Of a DNA stretch of 17,550 bases, positions 1 to 8,100 are shown one piece after another (the stretch's first letter is position 1; every line of letters starts with the position of its first letter). The DNA is from Bacteroidales bacterium UBA7009 (GTDB lineage Bacteria; Bacteroidota; Bacteroidia; Bacteroidales; Paludibacteraceae), in the NCBI GenBank assembly GCA_002449665.1, contig DJXH01000056.1, forward strand, positions 1 through 17,550, in the 5' to 3' direction. A program made the position numbers and the translations under genes. The notes beneath the pieces are model-generated. The model was given only the letters and a program-made list of their open reading frames with translations, had not been told where the DNA came from and did no database searches.

Positions 1-2
1 TG

Positions 3-1622
3 GGCGAGGCTTATCCCGAACTTGTAAAACAGCAAAATCAGATTGTCCCCGTCATCAAAGCCGAAGAAGAGGCTTTCCTGCGTACGTTAGACAAGGGTAT
101 ATCGCTGCTCGACAAACTGATGGCTGATGCCCGTAAACAGGGCAAAAAAGAGGTGAGCGGAACGGATGTCTTCACGCTCAAAGATACCTACGGTTTTCCC
201 CTTGACCTTACCCAACTCATTCTGCGTGAGAACGGTATGACCACCAACGAGGACGAGTATAACTGCGCCCTCGAACACCAGAAAGAGATGGGACGCAGTG
301 CCAACCGTCAAGACCTCGGCGACTGGGTAACGCTACGCGAGGGTGAGACCGAGTTTGTCGGTTATGACAGCCTTACTGCCGAGGCAGAACTGCTTCGTTA
401 TCGTCAGGTAAGCCAAAAAGGTAAGACTTTCTATCAGGTCGTTCTCTCTCAAACACCGTTCTACGCTGAGATGGGCGGAGAAATAGGCGATACGGGTGAG
501 TTGGTGTGGATAGCGGATGGCGAGGAAAAAGCCAAAGTGATAGTAATTGACACTAAGAAAGAAAACAACCTGCCCGTACACATAACCCCGGACATCAACC
601 CTTTGCTTGAAGCCGCAAAAACCTTCTCCCAAGGGAAGTTGGTAGCGCGCGTAGATGCCGACAAACGTCAGGCTGTTATGTGCAACCATACGGCAACACA
701 TATCGTCCATTACGCTCTTCGCCAAGTGCTCGGCAATCACGTTGAGCAGAAGGGCAGTCTCGTTACAGCCGACTCTTTGCGCTTCGACTTCAGCCATTTC
801 CAAAAAGTGTCGCCTGACGAACTGCGCCGCGTAGAACAACTCGCTAACTCGCTCATACGTCAAGACCTGCACCTTGAGGAAAGTCGTCACACCCCCATCG
901 CCGAGGCAAAGGCTATGGGCGCGATGGCTCTCTTCGGCGAGAAATACGGTGATGACGTGCGCGTTATCAAGTACGGTCCGAGTATCGAACTCTGTGGCGG
1001 CTGCCACGTTAGCAGTACGGGTCGCATAGGCTCCGTGCGTATAGTGATGGAAACCTCCGTTGCTGCCGGCATACGGCGCATAGAAGCCGTTACTGCCGCC
1101 AAAGCCGACGAACTGTACTATGCACAGCAGGATATGCTGACAGGTCTGCGCGGACTGTTCAACAACGCTCCCGACCTTGCCGGTGCCATACGCAAGTCCA
1201 TAGACGAGAACGCCGGACTGAAAAAGCAGATAGAGGAGTATATGGCTGAAAAACTCCGCTCTTTCCGCGACCAACTCATCTCCCGCGCCGAAGACAATAA
1301 CGGCATTAAACTTGTGCGCCTTGAAGGTACAGCCGACAACGAGATGATTCGCGGCGTGCTGCCTCTGCTGCGCGGACAGTTTGCCGATGTAAGGTTTGCC
1401 CTCGTCGCTGCCACCGAGCAGGAAGGCAAGCCGCAGATAGCCCTCTTCCTCTCGCAGCCAATGGTGGAAGCAGGCAAGAACGCCGGACAGATAATCAAAG
1501 CCGCTGCCAAACTCATACAAGGCGGCGGGGGCGGACAGCCCTTTATGGCTACCGCAGGCGGACGTAACGCCGACGGACTACAGAATGCTATGCAACAAAT
1601 GCTTAACGACATACTCCAATGA
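3..1622 (+). CDS. alaS: Alanyl-tRNA synthetase, C-terminal 539 residues (5' end outside window)
   Basis: Charges tRNA-Ala with alanine in the cytoplasm and edits mischarged Ser/Gly. The frame is open from base 3, so the gene enters from the left. About 335 residues, the catalytic domain, are missing compared with the usual ~870. Visible parts are the end of the tRNA-binding region (KDTYGFPLDLT), the editing-domain zinc motif HTATHIVH (bases 687-710), the second zinc motif CGGCH (993-1007), a coiled stretch, and the C-Ala tail with a run of five glycines followed by QPFMATAGG. Family members such as E. coli AlaRS have CGGTH in the second motif; Cys replaces Thr here. The stop TGA overlaps the next start as ATGA, so translational coupling is likely. 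The methionine at base 120 is internal, not the start. Identity is secure. Confidence 0.97.
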   Translation, partial: GEAYPELVKQQNQIVPVIKAEEEAFLRTLDKGISLLDKLMADARKQGKKEVSGTDVFTLKDTYGFPLDLTQLILRENGMTTNEDEYNCALEHQKEMGRSANRQDLGDWVTLREGETEFVGYDSLTAEAELLRYRQVSQKGKTFYQVVLSQTPFYAEMGGEIGDTGELVWIADGEEKAKVIVIDTKKENNLPVHITPDINPLLEAAKTFSQGKLVARVDADKRQAVMCNHTATHIVHYALRQVLGNHVEQKGSLVTADSLRFDFSHFQKVSPDELRRVEQLANSLIRQDLHLEESRHTPIAEAKAMGAMALFGEKYGDDVRVIKYGPSIELCGGCHVSSTGRIGSVRIVMETSVAAGIRRIEAVTAAKADELYYAQQDMLTGLRGLFNNAPDLAGAIRKSIDENAGLKKQIEEYMAEKLRSFRDQLISRAEDNNGIKLVRLEGTADNEMIRGVLPLLRGQFADVRFALVAATEQEGKPQIALFLSQPMVEAGKNAGQIIKAAAKLIQGGGGGQPFMATAGGRNADGLQNAMQQMLNDILQ

Positions 1623-2083
1623 GACTACCCTCTTCCAAACTCCCCCCCGAATCGCGCTCTGTAGTACGCTTCCTTATCGTCGGCAACCTCGGTACGTGCA
1701 TACAGTATGCACTCTATTACGGCTTTATTGAACTCTTCCCGCTTATGGGCTGGGAAGGCGACTTTATGGTGAACGTCTCCTTTACGGTAGCATACGTCTT
1801 GGAGATGATTTACAACTATCTTGGTACGAGTTACTACACCTTTGAGCGCAAGCCTGACCTCAAGAACGCAGGAGGATTCCTAATTTCAAGAGGTATCAAC
1901 TATGTCGTTCAGATGGGCTTGCTCAACCTCTTTATGCTCTTTATGAACGATAAGTGGGCAGGCATTGTGGCAATAGTGCTGTCCGGCGTACTCAACTTCT
2001 TTATCCTCCGCTTCGTCTTTAAGAAAAAGGACAATAAAAAGGAGGAATCAGAGCAATCCGCAACCCAAGAGACAGAATTATGA
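1619..2083 (+). CDS. GtrA-family small membrane protein
   Basis: A 154-residue integral membrane protein with four predicted hydrophobic segments at about residues 16-39, 49-68, 84-108 and 113-133, ending in a charged tail (KKKDNKKEESEQ). The opening VRFLIVGNLGTCIQYALYYG and the four-helix layout match the GtrA-like family (PF04138). These proteins are thought to move polyprenyl-phosphate-linked sugars across the inner membrane for cell-surface glycan modification. The family assignment rests on pattern recognition, and the substrate cannot be told. No glycosyltransferase sits beside it, so context does not help. It overlaps alaS at its start and guaD at its end by ATGA, so it is probably co-translated with both. 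Confidence 0.82.
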   Translation: MRLPSSKLPPESRSVVRFLIVGNLGTCIQYALYYGFIELFPLMGWEGDFMVNVSFTVAYVLEMIYNYLGTSYYTFERKPDLKNAGGFLISRGINYVVQMGLLNLFMLFMNDKWAGIVAIVLSGVLNFFILRFVFKKKDNKKEESEQSATQETEL

Positions 2084-3342
2084 ATATCTATAAAGCGAAT
2101 ATCATCTATACCCCCACGCCGGACAGGTTCAGCTTCGTGCGCGGCGGGTATATATGCGTGGCTGCCAACGGCATAGTGGAAGGTGTGTATGAGAAGTTGC
2201 CGGACGAGATACAGGACCACTCTTTTACCGACTTCGGCGACCGTCTGCTTATCCCCGCTTTCAACGACCTGCATGTACACGCGCCGCAATACCGCAACCT
2301 CGGTCTTGCGCTTGACGAGGAGCTATTGCCGTGGTTAGAAAAATACACTTTTCCCGAAGAGGCAAAGTTTGCCGACACTGACTATGCACGGCGTATCTAT
2401 CGCCGCTTTGTCCACGAACTGTGGATGCAGGGTACGATGCGCAGCAGCGTTTTTGCCACTATCCACGCGGATGCAACTGACCTGCTGACAAACATCTTCC
2501 GCGAGTCGGGTATGGGAGCGTATATAGGCTTGGTAGCAATGGACAGGAACAGTCCCGACTACCTGCAAAACACGCCTAAGCAAGTGGCGGAATACTTTGA
2601 GCGTTTGACCGACACGGATGGTATAGTGCGTCCTATTATCACCCCGCGTTTCATACCTTCCTGTACGCCCGATATGCTGCGGCTGCTCGGACGAATAGCA
2701 CGTGAGAAAAATCTGCCGGTTCAGTCCCACTTGAGCGAAAACCGCTCGGAGATAAACTGGGTGGCGGAACTCGAACCCGACGCAAGTTGCTACGCCGATG
2801 CCTATCGCCGCTACGGACTGCTTGGACAGACACCTACGCTTATGGCTCATTGCTGCCACTCGGCAGGAGAGGAGATGCAGATGCTGCGTGATAACGATGT
2901 AGTGGTCGTTCACTGCCCCACGTCTAATAGTAATCTTGCCTCCGGCATCGCGCCTGTGCGTGTTTTTCTTGACAATGGTATTCGTGTCGCCCTCGGTTCG
3001 GACATCTCCGGCGGTCACCACCTCTCTATGCTGCGCGTGATGCAGTATGCCATTCAACTGAGCAAACTCGCCTATGCCCGCAGTGAGGGAAAATTGCCGT
3101 ACCTGAGCCTAAGTGAGGCCTTCTATCTCGCTACCAAAGCAGGAGGCTCTTTCTTCGGCAAAGTGGGCAGTTTTGAGAAAGGTTACGATTTTGATGCACT
3201 GCTGATAGACGATAGTTACCTCAACTACGACGATTACTCGCTTGAGCACCGCTTGCAGCGTTATATCTATCTCGGCGATGACAGAGATATACGCCTACGT
3301 TTCTGCCAAGGCAGACAACTGCTTGAACCCTCTAACTTCTAA
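2080..3342 (+). CDS. guaD: Guanine deaminase (amidohydrolase superfamily)
   Basis: Hydrolyses guanine to xanthine and ammonia in purine salvage and catabolism; cytoplasmic, zinc-dependent. At 420 residues it has the usual length. Metal ligands are visible: the HxH pair in DLHVHAPQ (H65, H67), H217 in QSHLSENR, H257 in MAHCCH and D308 in GSDISGG, with E220 as the likely catalytic acid. The stretches LLPWLEKYTFPEE, FATIHAD and PIITPRF closely resemble animal and bacterial guanine deaminases and separate it from other amidohydrolases such as chlorohydrolases. It starts within the gtrA stop codon (ATGA). Its last residues, SNF and the stop, are encoded inside a 7-bp tandem repeat that runs on to the lplA start. 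Confidence 0.93.
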   Translation: MNIYKANIIYTPTPDRFSFVRGGYICVAANGIVEGVYEKLPDEIQDHSFTDFGDRLLIPAFNDLHVHAPQYRNLGLALDEELLPWLEKYTFPEEAKFADTDYARRIYRRFVHELWMQGTMRSSVFATIHADATDLLTNIFRESGMGAYIGLVAMDRNSPDYLQNTPKQVAEYFERLTDTDGIVRPIITPRFIPSCTPDMLRLLGRIAREKNLPVQSHLSENRSEINWVAELEPDASCYADAYRRYGLLGQTPTLMAHCCHSAGEEMQMLRDNDVVVVHCPTSNSNLASGIAPVRVFLDNGIRVALGSDISGGHHLSMLRVMQYAIQLSKLAYARSEGKLPYLSLSEAFYLATKAGGSFFGKVGSFEKGYDFDALLIDDSYLNYDDYSLEHRLQRYIYLGDDRDIRLRFCQGRQLLEPSNF

Positions 3343-3358
3343 CTTCTAATTTCTAACT
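3331..3358 (+). repeat. 7-bp tandem repeat spanning guaD stop and lplA leader
   Basis: Four consecutive 7-mers: TCTAACT, TCTAACT, TCTAATT, TCTAACT, followed by a partial unit TCT. The array encodes the last guaD residues, contains the guaD stop (TAA at 3340-3342) and fills the whole 22-base gap up to the lplA ATG at 3365. No Shine-Dalgarno site remains in the gap. Confidence 0.9.
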
Positions 3359-3364
3359 TCTTAT

Positions 3365-4087
3365 ATGACCGAAATTCTTGTTCCTGCAGACAAACGTCTT
3401 GTATGGTATCTAGCGCTTGAGGAGTATGTCGCTCGGCACATAACAGAGGAGCAGTTGTTCTTCTGGAGTGTGAAGCCCACTGTTATCTTCGGCAGACACC
3501 AAGTGTTTGAAAACGAAGTTAATATCCGTTTTTGCGAGGCTAACGGCATTTCAATGTACCGCCGTAAGAGCGGCGGCGGGTGCGTGTATGCCGATGAGGG
3601 AAACTTGATGATTTCATACGTCAATCCCTCGCAGCATAGCGAACAAGTGTTTCAGCACTATCTTGATACGATGGCTTCTGCGCTGCAGGGGTTGGGTTTC
3701 AATGCCGTCAAGACAGAGCATAACGATATTCTCGTCGGTGGTCGCAAGGTGAGCGGCAATGCCAGTTTTGCTCTGCCAACCGGGACTATCGTTCACGGCA
3801 CTATGCTGTGGAACCTTGACTTCGATATGATGCAGCAGGCTATCACCCCGCCTCGTGAGAAACTTGAAAAACACGGCGTGCAGTCCGTTTGCCAACGTGT
3901 GGTCAATCTCTCTCAACTCGTTTCCTGCACTCAGGCGGCTCCACGTAGCATAGACGAACTGAAAAACAGCCTTTCCGCTCGGCTTTGCAGCAGCAGGCGA
4001 GACCTTACTGAAGAAGATATGCAGGCGGTGGAAAAGATAGAAAAAACCTATCTCGACCCCGCTTTCATAAGAGGCGAAAAAGTGTAA
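3365..4087 (+). CDS. lplA: Lipoate-protein ligase A-like protein
   Basis: A 240-residue member of the biotin/lipoate protein ligase fold (PF03099), expected to attach lipoate to E2 subunits or GcvH via lipoyl-AMP. The lipoate-binding motif RRKSGGGCVY (residues 66-75) is clear, as are DEGN (77-80), NDILVGGRKVSGNA with the likely catalytic lysine K128, and HGTMLWNLD (144-152). It is about 100 residues shorter than E. coli LplA and ends soon after the catalytic domain, so the C-terminal accessory domain is absent. Short forms are common in the family, but some need a separate partner, and no LplB-like gene is beside it. An octanoyltransferase role (LipM/LipL-like) cannot be excluded. It follows guaD by 22 bases of tandem repeat. 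Confidence 0.88.
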   Translation: MTEILVPADKRLVWYLALEEYVARHITEEQLFFWSVKPTVIFGRHQVFENEVNIRFCEANGISMYRRKSGGGCVYADEGNLMISYVNPSQHSEQVFQHYLDTMASALQGLGFNAVKTEHNDILVGGRKVSGNASFALPTGTIVHGTMLWNLDFDMMQQAITPPREKLEKHGVQSVCQRVVNLSQLVSCTQAAPRSIDELKNSLSARLCSSRRDLTEEDMQAVEKIEKTYLDPAFIRGEKV

Positions 4088-4126
4088 AATATCGCTGTTT
4101 GGCTGTGAGAATTACTATTTTTATGC

Positions 4127-4153
4127 AATTATTTGCGCAATTCGCAAATAATT
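4127..4153 (+). repeat. Perfect 11-bp inverted repeat, candidate operator
   Basis: AATTATTTGCG, a 5-base spacer CAATT, then CGCAAATAATT. The arms are perfectly complementary. The left arm contains the promoter TTTG (4132-4135), and the right arm lies in the spacer before the TACCTTTG box. This is where a dimeric repressor would block transcription. It could also be a stem that ends lplA transcription, but no T-run follows it. Confidence 0.7.
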
Positions 4154-4163
4154 AGTACCTTTG
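4132..4163 (+). promoter_or_regulatory. Bacteroidota-type promoter of the outer-membrane/repeat-protein operon
   Basis: TTTG at 4132-4135, a 20-base spacer, and TACCTTTG at 4156-4163 match the Bacteroides -33/-7 consensus TTTG-N19-21-TAnnTTTG. The transcript would begin near 4170, about 35 bases before the ATG at 4204. Confidence 0.8.
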
Positions 4164-4166
4164 CGG

Positions 4167-4193
4167 GCTGATATATACAGTAGTATATACAGC
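4167..4193 (+). promoter_or_regulatory. 5'-leader stem-loop with 9-bp direct repeat
   Basis: GCTGATATATAC and GTATATACAGC pair around an AGTA loop with a single bulged A. The same stretch contains the direct repeat TATATACAG (4172-4180 and 4184-4192). It sits at the expected 5' end of the mRNA, ending 10 bases before the start codon, so it could stabilise the message or affect translation. Confidence 0.5.
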
Positions 4194-4203
4194 CTGTAAT
4201 TTT

Positions 4204-5127
4204 ATGAAGACATTTAATCAATTCAGAGCCGCTTGTTTACTGCTCTTTTTCGTTGTATCTATGTCCGTATCGGCGCAGTATAAGAGCCGTACTGACAATT
4301 ATCATTTTGTGTATTTAAGTTTGAGTGCAGGTTATACTTCGCTTTCCGACAACATTCAGGAAGTTACATCTTTCGGCGGGTTCGGTACGGCTGCCGGCTT
4401 GGGCTATGAGTTCAGGCACGAAGGTTTTTGGATGAACGTCGGCGGTCAGTTTCAACTACATAATTCCCGCTCTGAAATAGACGAATACGTACTTAATTTA
4501 GAAGGACTTGACACCCAGCAGGATCGCAAGCCCGTTACGCTGCAATACCGTTTCCACCAGAAAGACGAGCAGCGTTTTACCTTCGTGGATATACCCGTGA
4601 TGTTCGGTTATTACTATCAAGGGTTCTATATCGGCGGCGGTGCCAAGGCGAGTATCGCCCTCTCTGCCAATACCTCCACTCGCGGAGACTTCGACCTTCG
4701 CTACATCTATCCGCAGTATATAGATATGCCAACGCCTGCCGTGGACAACTCCTCTTTCTCCTCTTCGCGAAAGATAAATCCGAAAGTGGGCGGTGCGTTT
4801 ATCGGCGAGATGGGCTATGATATTCTTGCCACGCAGCGTACTCGCGGCAACGTGTGCCATATTCTCAAAATAGGTTTCTACTTTGAGTACGGCATCAACA
4901 ACATCATAAGCGGCGTTGCCGGAGCAGAACGTATCACCTTCCCGCATACCAACGACTATGGCGAGACCATCGCCACCCGCCCAGAGGTGAAACCCTACTA
5001 CGCTTCAGACATTAAAGGTCAGCGAGTTGTGCCGTATTTCCTCGGCGCGAAGATAACATATATGTTCGGCGGCAGCCGCACCGGCGCAACCGGCACTTGG
5101 CACCGTGGCTGCCAGTGTTACGACTGA
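4204..5127 (+). CDS. Outer-membrane beta-barrel protein, function unknown
   Basis: A 307-residue exported protein. Residues 1-24 form a signal peptide with probable cleavage after SVSA, before Q25. The mature chain has alternating hydrophobic/aromatic strands rich in Gly and Tyr (VYLSLSAGYTSL, FTFVDIPVMFGYYY, ILKIGFYFEYGINN, VPYFLGAKITYMFG), as in small outer-membrane barrels of the PorT/OmpA-like type. It lacks the opening motif typical of PorP/SprF, so it should not be called a T9SS component. A strong promoter with an inverted repeat lies directly upstream. The giant repeat protein gene begins 58 bases after its stop with no clear promoter of its own, so the pair is probably one operon. 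The barrel may help anchor or display that protein; this is inference from context. Confidence 0.72.
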   Translation: MKTFNQFRAACLLLFFVVSMSVSAQYKSRTDNYHFVYLSLSAGYTSLSDNIQEVTSFGGFGTAAGLGYEFRHEGFWMNVGGQFQLHNSRSEIDEYVLNLEGLDTQQDRKPVTLQYRFHQKDEQRFTFVDIPVMFGYYYQGFYIGGGAKASIALSANTSTRGDFDLRYIYPQYIDMPTPAVDNSSFSSSRKINPKVGGAFIGEMGYDILATQRTRGNVCHILKIGFYFEYGINNIISGVAGAERITFPHTNDYGETIATRPEVKPYYASDIKGQRVVPYFLGAKITYMFGGSRTGATGTWHRGCQCYD

Positions 5128-5185
5128 TAATAAGCACAAACTACATAAAACGATAATATATTTCCCTTGCAGTCATACATACATT

Positions 5186-8100
5186 ATGAAAACTACTATA
5201 CCAACTTACAGCAAAGTGATTGCCACAGTCTGTCTTCTACTCTGTGCATTTTCTCTTTCGGCACAGAAACTGACGGTGCAAAGTCGTGAGTTTCTCACCC
5301 TTTGTCAGAATCAGAAGATAGAGTATAAAGGTATTAAAATCACCTCCCCGGGTACGTACTACGATACGCTTTACAGTTCCAAGGGCGTTCGCGACAGCCT
5401 CGTGCAGATTGTGGTGAACATCGCCCCATCGTATCTTATTGAGACACACGCTTCTATACGCACGGGCGAGACCTACCGCTGGCTCCATAACGGTGAGACC
5501 TACAGCAAAGCCGGCATCTACTACGACAATCAGCAGACATCCCTCGGCTGCGATAGCGTTTTCTGCCTCGTGTTAGAGTGGAAAGTTGACTACTACGGGA
5601 GGCTTGATACCACCATCTGCGAGAGCGAACTGCCATTTACTTGGCACGGACGAAGATATTATTCAGCCGCAAAAGATACAGTGCTTACCCACAGCAGCAA
5701 AGCCGACAGCCTCTTTGTGCTTGACCTTAAGATAGATACACGTAAAATAACGGAGCAGACCCTTTGGCTCTGCGGCGACGAGGAGTTTATATACAACGAC
5801 GTAAGTTATAAAAGCGGTATTATAGCCGACACGTTCTTAACCACTTACGGCTGCGACAGCATAAACCGTATTTACCTCAATCGTGCTCCCGTATATCTTT
5901 TTTCAGATACTGTTAATCTCTATGACCTGACTGCCGATACTTGGCGCGGACAGACCATCACCAAAGCAGGTGTCTATACCGACCCGCATACCTCTCAATA
6001 TGGCTGCGACTCTACATACCAACTCGTGGTCTATAACTACCCCTCATACTATATGGACACCACCGTGGCTGTCTGCCATAATGAAATACCATATCTGTGG
6101 AGAGGAAAAAAACTGTATGAAGCAGGGGTGTATGAAGACAAATTCAAGACCGTTTCCGGCAAAGATAGTATATACCGTATCGACTTCAAAGTCAATACCG
6201 TTGCTCGTGAAGAAAGGTATATCGAACTATGCGAAGGCGACTACTACGACTTCCGTGGCAGACGTATTACCGAAAAAGGTGTTTACATCGACACACTTTT
6301 CTCCAACAAGGGCTGCGACAGTATAGTAACGCTTGTTGTTAATCGCGTATCTAACTATGTTGTACCGACTTACGTAGAGATGTGCGACGGCGATTTCTAC
6401 GACTTCCACGGCAGGAAAATCACCGAGAACGGCGTTTATTATGATACCATCCGCAACATTAGCGGCTGCGACAGTATAGAAAAACTCATAATCAACTTCT
6501 ACGACATACCTTACACCTACGAGCAGGCTATTGTCTGCCCGGGTGATGAATATCAGTATCGCGGCAAGTTGCTTTCAGAGCAAGGGGTATATATAGACAC
6601 ACTGCTTAACTATCGCGGCTGTGATAGTATTCATACTCTTGTGCTTAACGTCGGCAACGCCTATCTCTTCCACGACACCCTGCATAAAGCCACGGAAGAT
6701 ACTGTCTATTGGCACGGACAGAAGATAGTGGCTGCCGGCACTTACTACGACCGCCTCACTTCCACTACCGGCTGCGACAGCGTATGGCAACTTGAGGCTT
6801 ACACCCACGCTTCATACCATTTCCAAGACATCGCAACCATCTGCGAGAAAGAGCAATACTATGAGTGGCAGAACGGCAGGTATGCCGAGACAGGCGTTTA
6901 TACCGTCCAATACCGCACCATCTACGGCACGGACAGCATCTATACCCTTGACCTGACCGTCAATCCCACCGTTCGCGAAAACGCCTACTACTATATATGC
7001 CGTGGCGACAAGATGACCTACAAGGGTAGGGTGATAGACAGTCCCGTTACCTTCGAGGACTCGCTGCTGACCTCCACCGGCTGCGACAGTATAGTTACCG
7101 TTATAGTCAACGAAACGCCTTCCTACTTCTTTGAGGCTGATGAGTATATGCACGCAGGCGGAACATTCGTTTGGCACGACACAACCCTCACCGAAGCAGG
7201 CGTTTACTACGACTCGCTTACCACTTACCTCGGCTGCGACAGTATATTCAAACTAACGCTCCATACCAACCCTGTCTATTATTTCGTCAAAGACACTGCC
7301 ATTTGCGCAAACGACCTGCCTTACGACCTTAACGGACACAGACTGATATACTCCGAAGGCACTTACTACGACAGCCTCACCACCTTTGTCGGTGTGGACA
7401 GCGTTTATCGCCTTAACCTTATCGTATGGGATTCCCCGCTGATAGAAAAACAACTATGGGGCTGCTCCGGCGAAGGCATACAATACCGCGACACCGTCTT
7501 CTACGAGCCTACCGTCTATTATGACTCACTGCTCACCTACCACGGCTGCGACAGCGTAATTAAAGTGGTTACCAACTTCACCCCGCGCTTTGTCATTCAC
7601 CAACACAAACATATCTGCGAGGGCGACGAGTACGTATGGCGCGACCGTACATGCGACCGCACCGGTGTCTATACCGACTCGCTCACTACCGAGCACGGCT
7701 GCGATAGTATTTATGTGCTTCACATGACAGTCCACCGCTCTACGCTTGACACCACCCAAGCCGTCATCTGCGAGGCTCAGGCTCCCTACAAATGGCGCGG
7801 ACATAACTACTATGAAACAGGTATTTACACCGACTCTCTGCTCTCGCCTTATGGCTGCGACAGCGTCTTCCGGCTCGACCTTACAGTGAATAAGAATTTC
7901 CTGCAAGTGGAGTATCACGACATCTGCGAGGGCGACTTTATCGTTGTCAGCGGCGACACCGTTACAGAGTCTGGTATATTTGACAAGACTTACTACACCG
8001 CCGACGGCTGCGACTCTATCTACCGCACTATCATCACCGTCAAAGCCACCGACACCATAAAGCAGACACGTACCATCTGCGCCAACGACACTTTCCTCTG

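Noticed and set aside
333..1520. 395-codon open frame antisense to alaS
   Set aside because: It mirrors the codon pattern of alaS, its product resembles no family I know, and no promoter or neighbour supports it.
4204..5127. Barrel protein considered as the T9SS component PorP/SprF, often found next to giant surface proteins
   Set aside because: The N-terminal motif typical of PorP/SprF after the signal peptide is absent.
5105..5185. GTG start that lengthens the giant protein by 27 residues
   Set aside because: It overlaps the barrel gene and puts a non-signal stretch before a perfect signal peptide starting at the ATG at 5186.
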